Assembly (NCBI GenBank): GCA_023489135.1
Contig: JAMDCE010000278.1
Location: 1-25,824, forward strand
DNA: 25,824 nucleotides
Direction: 5' to 3'
From: Chloroflexota bacterium
GTDB lineage: Bacteria > Chloroflexota > Chloroflexia > JAMDCE01
The position numbers and the translations under genes were made by a program. Below the pieces are notes generated by a model. The model was not told the DNA's origin and did not search any database. It was given only the letters and a program-made list of their open reading frames with translations. Below are positions 1 through 7,164 of this stretch, piece after piece. Each line of letters starts with the position of its first letter. Positions within the stretch are counted from its first letter, which is position 1.

Positions 1-1
1 C

Positions 2-1285
2 CACGGGGGCAAAGTGCCGTTCGACTACGTCTACGTCTGCCCCTCGCCCTCCGTCTACCCACATCAGTGGCTCTGGGACAGCTGCTTCCACGCCATCGTC
101 ATGGCGCGTTTTGACGGTCGTCTAGCCGAGTCGGAGCTGGCTACCATAATATCAAGGATTCGCCCCGACGGGTTCATACCACACCTGATCAACTGGAATG
201 CGTCCGCCCACTGGCCGCTGATAGACCGAATCTCCGGTTACATCCGAGACAGGATGCACCACGCCAACCTGACGCAGCCCCCGGTGCTGGGGATTGCCAT
301 GGAAGAGGTTTACCGGCACACCGGCAACCGGGATTTCCTGGAGCGCTACCTGCCGTCGGCGAAACTGCACTACAACTACCTTGCCGCCCACCGCGATCCG
401 GACGGCGACGGTCTGGTGTCGATCATCTTCCCTATCGAATCCGGCATGGATCACTCCCCGATCTATGATATTGTCCTTGGCCTGGAGAAGGCCAGCGCCA
501 TCGGATTCCACGTCGCGAATGTCCGGCTGGCTCTTCGGTACCTCTTGGCGGGGTGGAACCTGAAAAACATCTTCTCCAGCGATGCTTGCTCGGTCGAGGA
601 TGTGGCGTTCAATTGCATTTACGCCTCAGGCCTCAGGGCTATGGCCAGGCTGTGCCATGCTGTAGGCGATGCGGACGCTGGCTCCTTCAGCAAGATGGCC
701 TCCCACGTCGAGCAGGCCATCATACATCTATGCTACAATCACGACGACGACATTTTTTACAGCCTGTACTCCAAGAACGACAAGCAGGCTCAAGTGAAGA
801 CGGTGGCTTCCCTTATGCCGCTAATCCTGGAAGGTCTGCCCTCTTCAATGGCGCAGCGTCTGGTCAACAACTACCTGCTCAAGCCTGACTACTTCTGGAC
901 TCGCCATCCGGTGCCCTCCGTCAGCATCAGCGAAGAGAAGTTCAACCCTTGCAGCTCGGCTCTTAATGAACCGGCAGGACTGCTGTGTAAGCTCGGCCAC
1001 GCCCTATCCAAGTACCAAATGGTGTGGCGGGGACCAACCTGGATCAATACCAACTGGTTCATCGCCGGTGGATTGCGACGGCATCAATACGACGAGGTCG
1101 CCGACGAGCTGACCGCCAAGACCGCGCAGATGGTGGCTAAGGCCGGATTCTGGGAGTTCTACAACCCGTTGACTGGAGAGGGTCTGGGAGCGGCCGATTT
1201 CGGCTGGTCCACGCTGGTGGTCGATATGCTCGACAAATGCTCGCCTGGAGTTAGGGCCTCCATCTTGAACAAACTTGCCGCTTAG
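2..1285 (+). CDS. GH63-like glycoside hydrolase (glucosylglycerate/mannosylglycerate hydrolase type), 5' partial
   Basis: This is the C-terminal part of an (alpha/alpha)6-barrel glycosidase; the frame is open to the left edge, so the true start lies outside the window. The early HQWLWDSCFHA motif and PDGFIPHLINW are typical of the GH63 glucosylglycerate/mannosylglycerate hydrolase group, which splits compatible-solute glycosides. Counting from the GTG at 14, the likely general acid is D146 (in ESGMDHSP) and the likely base is E381 (in FWEFYNPLTGEGLG); these assignments come from family knowledge, not alignment. The VWRGPTWINTNWF segment is the usual conserved stretch before the base. There is no signal peptide in the visible part. 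Its TAG stop overlaps the TAA of the convergent glycosyltransferase, a pairing that suggests synthesis and breakdown of a glycoside. A trehalase-like or amylo-1,6-glucosidase relative is the alternative. Confidence 0.8.
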   Translation, partial: HGGKVPFDYVYVCPSPSVYPHQWLWDSCFHAIVMARFDGRLAESELATIISRIRPDGFIPHLINWNASAHWPLIDRISGYIRDRMHHANLTQPPVLGIAMEEVYRHTGNRDFLERYLPSAKLHYNYLAAHRDPDGDGLVSIIFPIESGMDHSPIYDIVLGLEKASAIGFHVANVRLALRYLLAGWNLKNIFSSDACSVEDVAFNCIYASGLRAMARLCHAVGDADAGSFSKMASHVEQAIIHLCYNHDDDIFYSLYSKNDKQAQVKTVASLMPLILEGLPSSMAQRLVNNYLLKPDYFWTRHPVPSVSISEEKFNPCSSALNEPAGLLCKLGHALSKYQMVWRGPTWINTNWFIAGGLRRHQYDEVADELTAKTAQMVAKAGFWEFYNPLTGEGLGAADFGWSTLVVDMLDKCSPGVRASILNKLAA

Positions 1286-2469
1286 CCGCTGGCTAAATGA
1301 CCGCGATGGGTAACCCTGTCGAGCATACCGCGATAGAGCCTCTCGTACTCCTGCAAGGTGCGTGCGAAGTCGTGCGCTTCGACTAGTTGGCGACTTCCTT
1401 GCCCCATTCGGCGCGCCAGGTCCGGGCTGGTTAGAATCGCGATTATCGCTTCCGCCATCTGCTGGCTGTTCCCTTCCTCAAAGAGATACCCGTTGTGGCC
1501 CTCGCGCACCAACTCGGGGAGTGCACCCGCGTTTACGGCCACCAGGGGCAGGCCGGATGAAGCAGCCTCCAGTGTCACGATGCTTTGCAGCTCGGACGGA
1601 GAAGCTATGGCGAAAACGTTGGCAAGTGAATACAACAGCCGGTAATCGTTGAACTCCAGGAACCCGGTGAAGGTCACCCGATCGCTCAGCCCCATTCTGC
1701 CCACGGCATCGATTAGCCTGGCTCGCTCCGAGCCATCGCCCCCGATAATGAAGTGCGCGTCCAGGAACTTCAACACCACGGGAATCGCCTTGATCCACAC
1801 GTCCATACATTTCTCCGAGTCCAATCTGCCGGTGTAAAGTACCGTCGGCTTGTCGGGGACGTGCAGACGCTCAGCCAGGGCTTCATCGCGCTGCCGCGGG
1901 TTGAAGTCCTTCAGTTGAACGCCGTTCGAAATCACCGTTACCGGTCGCGTTAGCCCGTGATCGAGGAGGAGGTTTCTGGCGGTGGCCGTCACGGCGACGA
2001 CCGTATCACACTTGTTATAATAGGAAGCTATGTAGTGCCAGATCTTGGAGTTGACCGTCTTTGAGAACGGCTTTAGAAAGCTGACGTTGTAGATCAGCCA
2101 CTCCGGCATGGTCCCGCTGATTCCCACGATGCTCACTCCTCTTTTCTTTCCCGCGTCTAACAGCGACCTGTTCAGTGGGAAAGGCAGACTCACCACCACA
2201 ATATCCGGTCGAAATCGATCGACCAGTCTCTCAGCTGCTCCGTGGGGAAGGAGCACTAGGCGCCAGCGGTCCAGGAGGAGCCGAACTGAGCGCATTCTGT
2301 ATACCGGGATGTCGTCTAGTTTCTCTTCGTAATCCTCGAATCTTTGGCCTGGAGCCGCGATCGCAACCTCGTGTCCTCGCCTGCATAGCCCCCGGGCCTG
2401 CCTTTCTATAGAGATGGCTACGCCATCTATGTTGGGCCGGTATGAATCAAGCGCGTAGAGGATCCTCAT
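1282..2469 (-). CDS. GT4 family glycosyltransferase
   Basis: This is a GT-B fold glycosyltransferase of about 395 residues, expected at the cytoplasmic membrane face, moving a sugar from a nucleotide-sugar donor to a lipid or glycan acceptor. The N-terminal half starts with ILYALDSYRPNIDGVAISIERQARGL, the usual glycine-containing acceptor loop. The C-terminal half has VLYTGRLDSEK, IIGGDGSER and the GT4 E-x7-E motif (SELQSIVTLEAASSGLP). I chose the ATG at 2469 because GAGGGTGAGG lies directly before it; in-frame GTGs at 2481 and 2475 fall within that purine-rich run. A near-perfect sigma-54 promoter lies about 105 bases upstream, divergent from another one. Closest known types are monoglucosyl- or phosphatidylinositol mannosyltransferases, but the acceptor cannot be told from the sequence. 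Confidence 0.88.
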   Translation of the reverse strand: MRILYALDSYRPNIDGVAISIERQARGLCRRGHEVAIAAPGQRFEDYEEKLDDIPVYRMRSVRLLLDRWRLVLLPHGAAERLVDRFRPDIVVVSLPFPLNRSLLDAGKKRGVSIVGISGTMPEWLIYNVSFLKPFSKTVNSKIWHYIASYYNKCDTVVAVTATARNLLLDHGLTRPVTVISNGVQLKDFNPRQRDEALAERLHVPDKPTVLYTGRLDSEKCMDVWIKAIPVVLKFLDAHFIIGGDGSERARLIDAVGRMGLSDRVTFTGFLEFNDYRLLYSLANVFAIASPSELQSIVTLEAASSGLPLVAVNAGALPELVREGHNGYLFEEGNSQQMAEAIIAILTSPDLARRMGQGSRQLVEAHDFARTLQEYERLYRGMLDRVTHRGHLASG

Positions 2470-2572
2470 CCTCACCCTCACCTACTACATAATCAGGCCA
2501 CCTATTCGGCATCGGTGGTCCGCCACCCCGCCCTGGGAAAGGGAATTCTTGGGGGACACCCACGGTTGCTCC

Positions 2573-2588
2573 TGCAATACCTATGCCA
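2573..2588 (-). promoter_or_regulatory. sigma-54 promoter (-24/-12) for the GT4 gene
   Basis: Read on the minus strand this is TGGCATAGGTATTGCA, matching the RpoN consensus TGGCAC-N5-TTGCA with correct GG-to-GC spacing. Predicted +1 is near 2562, giving a leader of about 93 nt. It is one arm of an inverted repeat with the plus-strand promoter at 2622-2637, so two divergent RpoN promoters lie 33 bases apart. Confidence 0.72.
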
Positions 2589-2621
2589 ACCCAACCTAAC
2601 GACCTGGCCCCGTGCGACCCC

Positions 2622-2637
2622 TGGCACAGGTATTGCA
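2622..2637 (+). promoter_or_regulatory. sigma-54 promoter (-24/-12) for the unknown gene and corC operon
   Basis: TGGCACAGGTATTGCA matches the RpoN consensus at every strongly conserved position, with GG and GC exactly spaced. Predicted +1 is near 2648, right at the GAGGTG ribosome site, so the mRNA leader would be only about 13 nt to the GTG at 2661. It is divergent from the minus-strand promoter at 2573-2588. Confidence 0.75.
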
Positions 2638-2660
2638 ACCGATAGCGTGAGGTGATGTTT

Positions 2661-3080
2661 GTGAAACACAAGATCCTGGACGAACAAACGCTCAGGCTTC
2701 TGGAAATAGCAGGCAACCTGTCCCGAGCACACGGCTGGCAAATCGTTACCCAGGACAAGAGGCTTTTCCCTCACGTCGAGCCGGCTCTGGCGACACTGAA
2801 GAACGGCACTCTGGGGGTGTTTGCCATAAAGGTCTTTCCACAACCGGGGCAATTCCTGAGGCCAGAGGAGTTGATTCACATTCGGGACGACCTCGACCAG
2901 TTTGTGCGTGAGAACACACCCGAGGATGATCCGCGCGTTGAGCGGATCGAAAAGGTGGCTGTTGTGATGACCCCCGAAGATGTAAGGGCAGTTGCCCCCA
3001 TTGGCGACATCATCTGGGTGGTGATCCGGGATGAAGATGCTTTACCTGATGCCCTCGACCGAGTTCTGCTGGTTGAATAG
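2661..3080 (+). CDS. Conserved-looking hypothetical protein, 139 aa
   Basis: I do not recognise this family. The protein is soluble, has no signal peptide or membrane segment and no cysteines, and is rich in acidic and aliphatic residues. Two halves are visible: an N-terminal part with HGWQIVTQDKRLFPHVEPAL and a C-terminal part with VAVVMTPEDVRAVAPIGDIIWVVIRDED. The start could be GTG 2652, ATG 2655 or GTG 2661. I prefer 2661 because GAGGTG (2648-2653) sits 7 nt before it and the predicted sigma-54 transcription start is near 2648. It ends 8 nt before corC and is probably co-transcribed with it, so a role alongside the membrane protein or in the RpoN response is an inference only. Confidence 0.7.
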   Translation: MKHKILDEQTLRLLEIAGNLSRAHGWQIVTQDKRLFPHVEPALATLKNGTLGVFAIKVFPQPGQFLRPEELIHIRDDLDQFVRENTPEDDPRVERIEKVAVVMTPEDVRAVAPIGDIIWVVIRDEDALPDALDRVLLVE

Positions 3081-3088
3081 ACAGGTTG

Positions 3089-4396
3089 ATGGAATCAATC
3101 ATCCTGATCCAGTTTGCCATCATCGTAGCTCTGGTCCTATTCAACGCGTTTTTTGCCGCCTCTGAGATCGCCATCGTCTCTGCACGAAAAACCCGCATCA
3201 AGCAACTCGCCGAAGAAAAGCACCATTCCGGCGCTCTAGCTGTCTTGCGGCTAACCGACAATCCGAGCCGATTCCTGGCCACTATCCAGGTCGGGGTCAC
3301 CCTGGCGAGTTTCTTCGCGTCGGCAGTGAGCGCTGTGACCGCCGTCGGCATGCTGGAACAGCTGCTACAAGGTGTGCCGGTTGCCTTCGTTTCTCACGCG
3401 GCGGCACCTATCGCTCTCGCCGTGGTCACTTTGTCGATAGCATTCTTCACTCTGATCTTTGGAGAGCTCATTCCCAAGAACCTGGCCGTAAACTATGCCG
3501 AGTCCATCGCTCTTGCGGTGGCCCGACCTATAGAGTGGACGGCCGTTTTCTTCACCCCGGTCGTGGCTGTCCTGGTAGCTACCACCAATTTCATATTGTA
3601 CCTGCTTGGAAGCAAGGAGAGGGCCAAAATGCCCGAGATGACGGAGGATGAGATTCGCTCGATCATCGAGGCTGGGGAGGAGGAAGGTGTCGTCGAACCC
3701 ATGGAGCTGAGGATGATTCAGGGGGTTTTTGATTTCGGCGACATGGTGGTGCGTGAGGTTATGGTCCCGCGCATCGACATCGTGGCTGTGGAAAAAGACA
3801 GCGCGATCGATGAGTCAGTGCGTCTTTTCCTTCAAGCCGGTTACTCGCGGGTTCCGGTTTACGACGGCTCTCTGGATAACATCGTCGGAGTGCTTTACGC
3901 CAAGGACCTGCTCAGGTATTTCGGAGGACTGGTTGAGGCAGAATCTGTCACCCCCCTGATGCGGCCGGTCTATTTTGTTCCGGAATCCAAGAAAGTAAGC
4001 GAGCTCTTTACCGAGCTTCAACGGGGTCGCCGGCACTTAGCGATAGTGGTCGACGAGTACGGCGGCACGGCCGGGCTGGTGACTCTCGAGGACCTACTCG
4101 AGGAAATCGTCGGAGAGATTCACGACGAATACGACACGATGGAAACCCAAACCGTGATCACCGGACCGGGCGAGGCGGTGGTGACGGGAAAAGTTAGTCT
4201 GGGGGATCTAAATGACATTCTCGATCTCGACCTGAAGAGCGAGGGGGAATATGACACGGTGGGCGGATTGATCTACAGCAAGCTAGGCCGAATTCCCAAC
4301 CCGGGAGACAAGGTGGTAGTGGACGGCACCGATCTGACCGTGCTGTCAATTCAAGGCCGGCGCATCAGGCAGGTCAGGGTTGTGCGCATAAGGTAA
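3089..4396 (+). CDS. CNNM/CorC-HlyC family membrane protein with CBS pair
   Basis: About 435 residues, matching full-length hemolysin C/CorC-type proteins linked to Mg2+ (and Co2+) export or homeostasis. Domain order: an N-terminal CNNM (DUF21) membrane domain to about residue 180, with hydrophobic segments around 5-25, 65-85, 100-125 and 145-165 and the [14 protein letters not shown] and GELIPKN motifs. It is followed by the acidic linker [22 protein letters not shown], a CBS pair (about 205-335, with [11 protein letters not shown] and [24 protein letters not shown]), and a C-terminal CorC_HlyC domain with [25 protein letters not shown]. The ATG at 3089 is preferred over TTG 3086, with AGG just upstream. 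It follows the unknown gene by 8 nt, and the next transcription unit (peroxiredoxin) has its own promoter after its TAA. Confidence 0.93.
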   Translation: MESIILIQFAIIVALVLFNAFFAASEIAIVSARKTRIKQLAEEKHHSGALAVLRLTDNPSRFLATIQVGVTLASFFASAVSAVTAVGMLEQLLQGVPVAFVSHAAAPIALAVVTLSIAFFTLIFGELIPKNLAVNYAESIALAVARPIEWTAVFFTPVVAVLVATTNFILYLLGSKERAKMPEMTEDEIRSIIEAGEEEGVVEPMELRMIQGVFDFGDMVVREVMVPRIDIVAVEKDSAIDESVRLFLQAGYSRVPVYDGSLDNIVGVLYAKDLLRYFGGLVEAESVTPLMRPVYFVPESKKVSELFTELQRGRRHLAIVVDEYGGTAGLVTLEDLLEEIVGEIHDEYDTMETQTVITGPGEAVVTGKVSLGDLNDILDLDLKSEGEYDTVGGLIYSKLGRIPNPGDKVVVDGTDLTVLSIQGRRIRQVRVVRIR

Positions 4397-4405
4397 CCCG
4401 GGGCG

Positions 4406-4421
4406 TGGCATAGGAATTGCG
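4406..4421 (+). promoter_or_regulatory. sigma-54 promoter (-24/-12) for the selenocysteine peroxiredoxin
   Basis: TGGCATAGGAATTGCG in the 66-base gap after corC matches the RpoN consensus with exact GG/GC spacing. It differs at only three positions from the promoter at 2622-2637. Predicted +1 is near 4432, giving a 31-nt leader that contains the strong GGAAAGGAGGT ribosome site (about 4444-4454). Confidence 0.72.
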
Positions 4422-4462
4422 AAGAGCTTCCCCATGACGTTGCAGGAAAGGAGGTCGCGTTT

Positions 4463-4945
4463 ATGGTACAGATTAACGAGAAAGCACCGGATTTCACTCT
4501 TCCGGCGACCGGCAACCGAACCATATCGCTCATTCAGTTCCGAGGAAAGAAGAACGTCGTGCTCTTCTTCTATCCCCAAGACTGGACATCGGTTTGAGAG
4601 CGAGAGCTCCCAGCTTTGGAAAAAGATCTTCCGAAGTTCGAGGAGCTCGATGCCCAGGTGCTGGGCATAAGCGTCGACAGTCTGCCATCTCATCAGGCTT
4701 TTGCCAACAGTTGTGGCCTCACCAAACTCCCGCTGGTCAGCGATTTCAACCGCAGCCTCAGCAAGGAGTATGGCGTCCTTCTACCGGAGGGCCATTCGCA
4801 GCGCGCCACCTTCATCATCGACAAGGAAGGAAAAGTGCGCTGGAAACAGGTGGTTCCTCTGGATCAGCAGAGGGACGACGAAGAGATACTCAAAGAGCTG
4901 CGCAAAATCGAAGGCAAGCCCTCGGGTGGCATTTCCTTAAGGTAG
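4463..4945 (+). CDS. AhpE-like peroxiredoxin with in-frame TGA (selenocysteine) at the peroxidatic position
   Basis: Reading through TGA 4595-4597 gives one 160-residue protein of normal peroxiredoxin length. It reduces peroxides at the expense of a thiol partner. Visible: the thioredoxin-fold start (APDFTLPAT, KNVVLFFYPQDWT), then TSV-[TGA]-ERELPALEKD. The TGA is codon 45, exactly the cysteine of the PxxxTxxC motif (P38, T42, U45). It corresponds to Cys45 of mycobacterial AhpE. R114 (QRATFIID) is the conserved active-site arginine. The only cysteine is C84. There is no frame change, both sides are well conserved, and a hairpin follows (separate entry). ATG 4463 has GGAAAGGAGGT 8 nt upstream. 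Known family fact: selenocysteine peroxiredoxins exist in some anaerobes. A Cys-to-stop mutation or read error is the alternative, but it would have to hit the catalytic codon by chance. No sel genes are in the window. Confidence 0.85.
4595..4597 (+). other. Predicted selenocysteine codon (TGA recoding site)
   Basis: In-frame TGA at codon 45 of the peroxiredoxin, between GTT (Val44) and GAG (Glu46). It replaces the cysteine codon of the peroxidatic motif. The frame continues unbroken for 115 more codons to TAG at 4943-4945. Confidence 0.8.
4601..4649 (+). promoter_or_regulatory. Candidate bacterial SECIS hairpin
   Basis: The coding RNA right after the TGA folds into one long imperfect stem. 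The outer helix is 4605-4610 (AGCTCC) with 4642-4647 (GGAGCT), extended by CG pairs 4601-4602/4648-4649 across a 2-nt bulge. The inner helix is ten pairs, 4612-4621 with 4629-4638 (two G-U pairs). The apical loop is AAAGATC (4622-4628). The loop starts 24 nt after the TGA, inside the 16-37 nt range described for bacterial SECIS elements. One deviation: the consensus wants a G among the first two loop bases, but here the G is fourth. Pairing was found by eye, with no energy calculation. Confidence 0.62.
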
Positions 4946-5162
4946 TCACGGGACCGGGGGCGAGAGATGCCTCACCCTATAACGCGTGGTCATATTACTC
5001 GGAAAATGCGCTGGAAGGTTGGCGAACGCAAGTCCCCTCCCCCTTTCGTAAAGGGAGAGGGGGTTTCCTCGGCCTTCTGGCTACTGGTGACAAGCTAATG
5101 TGACTCACACGCCTGTAGGTAGGGCGTCTCGTTCTCGCTCGTTGGGAAGCCCGATGGGCGGA
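4946..5162. other. Convergent intergenic region between peroxiredoxin and rpoD
   Basis: No gene is supported here. It holds the strong hairpin at 5034-5062 and, next to the rpoD stop, a small GCCC/GGGC stem (5149-5159) that could help end rpoD transcripts. Confidence 0.6.
5034..5062. terminator. Strong C/T-rich hairpin between convergent genes
   Basis: CCCTTT (5041-5046) pairs with AAAGGG (5050-5055) over a 3-nt loop. After one C/A mismatch, CCCCTC (5034-5039) pairs with GAGGGG (5057-5062). A short T run follows on the plus strand. It could end transcripts from both sides, or be a dispersed palindromic repeat; no second copy is in the window. Confidence 0.5.
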
Positions 5163-6401
5163 TCATTCCAGATACTCTTTCATCTTCTCATGCAGCTGAG
5201 GACTGCGCAGCTTGGCCAGAGCCTCTTTTTCGATCTGCCGAACCCGCTCGCGACTGATCCCCAGCTCTTCGCCAATCTCTTCCAGGGTATGCGGGCGTCC
5301 TTCTTCGAGGCCGAATCTAAGCTTGAGTACTATCTGTTCGCGATCGGTGAGCTTCTCCAGCACTCTGCCAATCTCATCCTGAAGCACGAGCTGGACGGCG
5401 GCCTCGGCCGGCGGCCTCACGAGCTTGTCGGCCACGAGGTCTGCTACCCTTTCCTCTTCCTCCCCTACGGGGGCTTCCAGTGAGATGGGCTGTCGAGAAG
5501 CTCGCACGATTTCCTTCACTCGCTGAGGAGCCACGTTCATGTCCCTGGCAACCTCGTCGGCGGTCGGCTCGCGGCCGAGCATCTGCTGCAGCCTCCTGGC
5601 CGATTGATGGTAGGCCCCAATCAGCTCGATCATGTGCACCGGCACTCGAATGGTGCGCGCCTGATCCGCGATGGACCGGGTAACCGCCTGCCTGATCCAC
5701 CAGTGGGCGTAGGTGCTAAAGCGAAACCCCCTGGTGTGGTCGTATTTCTCCACCGCCCTGGCCAATCCGATATTGCCCTCTTGAATCAGATCCAGTAGGG
5801 GCAGCCCTCTCCCCATGTAGCGCTTGGCCACACTGACCACCAGGCGCAGGTTCGATTCCATCAAGGTTCGCCTCGCTTCTTGTCCCTGGCGGACCAAGTC
5901 TTGAAGCTTCCTGGTCTCGCCAGCGGAGGCCTTACGCTTCCGGCCAAGCTTTTTTTGCGCATCTTTCGCCTTTTCGATGGCCTTGGCCAGGTCGATTTCC
6001 TGCTGATGGATGAGAAGTGGCCAGCGGTCGATTTCACGCAGGTAGATGGCGAGAGGCTCCAGGCCCTCCTGTTCGGCCTCTTCAGCCGCCTCTTCAGCCA
6101 CTACCTCGTCTTCGGGAGCCATCTCCTCCTCAACTTCCTCTAGCTCCTGCTCGACGAATTCCTGCAAAGACGGATCCTCCGTCCATACCTGTTCTTTCTC
6201 CTCGATCGCTTCGCCGCCGGGCACGTCAACCCCGCTCTCACGCAGCACCTGGGCGACCTCGGGCACGTGTGGCCTCGGATTGCTCAGTTGGTCGAACAAT
6301 TCCTGAACCACCACATAGCCACGCTCCTTGCCATCGTGGACAAGCTTATCCATCTTCTGCCTCAAGGCAGTACTTGGCTTTCCCTCTTCGCCTTTTTTCA
6401 T
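5163..6401 (-). CDS. rpoD: RNA polymerase sigma-70 family factor, RpoD/SigA type
   Basis: 412 residues. An N-terminal region-1.1-like domain (LVHDGKERGYVVVQELFDQL, about 20-60) is followed by an acidic spacer (about 75-112). Region 1.2 begins at LEPLAIYLREIDRWPLL. Region 2 holds NLRLVVSVAKRYMGRGLPLLDLIQEGN and RGFRFSTYAHWWIRQAVTRSIADQARTIRVPVHM, the core-binding and -10-reading parts. Region 3 follows, and region 4 has LTDREQIVLKLRFGLEEG and the -35-reading helix LEEIGEELGISRERVRQIEKEAL. This is the layout of the main vegetative sigma factor, although a group 2 paralogue is possible. The ATG at 6401 has AAGGGAAGG-like purines upstream. The BON gene ends 23 bases before it, so the two are probably one transcript driven by the sigma-54 promoter at 7149-7164, which is unusual for a main sigma factor. 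Confidence 0.93.
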   Translation of the reverse strand: MKKGEEGKPSTALRQKMDKLVHDGKERGYVVVQELFDQLSNPRPHVPEVAQVLRESGVDVPGGEAIEEKEQVWTEDPSLQEFVEQELEEVEEEMAPEDEVVAEEAAEEAEQEGLEPLAIYLREIDRWPLLIHQQEIDLAKAIEKAKDAQKKLGRKRKASAGETRKLQDLVRQGQEARRTLMESNLRLVVSVAKRYMGRGLPLLDLIQEGNIGLARAVEKYDHTRGFRFSTYAHWWIRQAVTRSIADQARTIRVPVHMIELIGAYHQSARRLQQMLGREPTADEVARDMNVAPQRVKEIVRASRQPISLEAPVGEEEERVADLVADKLVRPPAEAAVQLVLQDEIGRVLEKLTDREQIVLKLRFGLEEGRPHTLEEIGEELGISRERVRQIEKEALAKLRSPQLHEKMKEYLE

Positions 6402-6424
6402 GCCGTACTCCCTTCCCCTCCAGG

Positions 6425-7105
6425 TTACGCACTGCGCTCTACGGCCACCACCAGATCATTAGTGACGTCAATTACGCCCGGGGTCCAGCGAGCCAGATCG
6501 CCTACGATCCATCGCTGTTCCACGGTTGCGACGCTCCCCCTCAGACGGACAATACCGTGCCTCACCTGCACGTCGATGCTAAACGGATCGAGCCGCAGGT
6601 TATCTTGAATCTGATGCCTGACATTCCGGCGGACCTCCTCATCGTCGTGAGCGTAGCTGGGAATTACCATCACTTCGTTAATAACATCGATGACTCCGGA
6701 TACCTGGCGCGCATCGTCGTACGCCGCTTTGCGTTCGACGTAGGTATTGACCGTGCCCTCCATGTGCACAACGCGATCGACGGTAGTCACGTCGATTTTG
6801 TCTTCATCCACCAACGAATCAACGGTGAGAGCGCTCACCACATCCGCAGTGATGTCGGCATCGGATCGTGCACCCGCGGGAACCACCTCCAACTCGTTAA
6901 CCACCCTTCGCACGCCTTTTATCCGATTTGAGATGTCGCGGGCCAACGCCCTCTGCTGCGAGTTGGGAACGCTACCCCGTAAAAGGGCAACACCCTCTGA
7001 TACCTCGATTTGGATGTTCTCCGCATTGAGGCGGACGTCGGCGTATATCAAGTCCCTTAGATATCGCTCAACTTCTGCATCCGGTCTTGAATGTCTGATT
7101 GCCAT
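6425..7105 (-). CDS. Triple BON-domain protein
   Basis: 226 residues with three tandem BON domains (OsmY-type, about 60-70 residues each). Each has the signature of a short helix followed by a strand with V.LxGxV and a later G-V..V.N.L/V motif: GVALLRGSVPNSQQRALARDI ... VRRVVNELEV, then VVHMEGTVNTYVERKAAYDDA ... DVINEVMVI, then GIVRLRGSVATVEQRWIVGDL ... VIDVTNDLVV. BON domains bind phospholipid or surfaces, and in some proteins K+; stress roles are common. An upstream-extended reading (to 7213) is open, but I chose ATG 7105 because the sigma-54 promoter lies at 7149-7164 with +1 near 7138. GGGGGT at about 7118-7123 is a possible ribosome site, somewhat distant. There is no signal peptide at this start, so it appears cytoplasmic. 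It is followed 23 bases later by rpoD. Confidence 0.85.
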   Translation of the reverse strand: MAIRHSRPDAEVERYLRDLIYADVRLNAENIQIEVSEGVALLRGSVPNSQQRALARDISNRIKGVRRVVNELEVVPAGARSDADITADVVSALTVDSLVDEDKIDVTTVDRVVHMEGTVNTYVERKAAYDDARQVSGVIDVINEVMVIPSYAHDDEEVRRNVRHQIQDNLRLDPFSIDVQVRHGIVRLRGSVATVEQRWIVGDLARWTPGVIDVTNDLVVAVERSA

Positions 7106-7148
7106 AGCTTGATGCGGACCCCCAGCAGCAATATGTTCACAGCAAAGT

Positions 7149-7164
7149 TGCAAGATTGATGCCA
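7149..7164 (-). promoter_or_regulatory. sigma-54 promoter (-24/-12) for BON-rpoD
   Basis: On the minus strand: TGGCATCAATCTTGCA, an excellent match to the RpoN consensus with exact spacing. Predicted +1 near 7138 gives a 33-nt leader to the BON ATG at 7105. No gene covers this stretch on either strand. Confidence 0.75.

Noticed and set aside
1384..1399. sigma-54-like TGGC...TTGC match inside the GT4 gene (plus strand)
   Set aside because: Inside a coding region, opposite strand, lacks the A after TGGC; no downstream plus-strand gene.
3612..3626. sigma-54-like match inside corC (minus strand)
   Set aside because: TGGCCC-type core within coding sequence and with no gene to drive; treated as chance.
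6017..6931. Long plus-strand open frame over rpoD and the BON gene
   Set aside because: It is antisense to two well-conserved genes and its protein is rich in Pro/Arg/Ser without domains: a GC-rich shadow.
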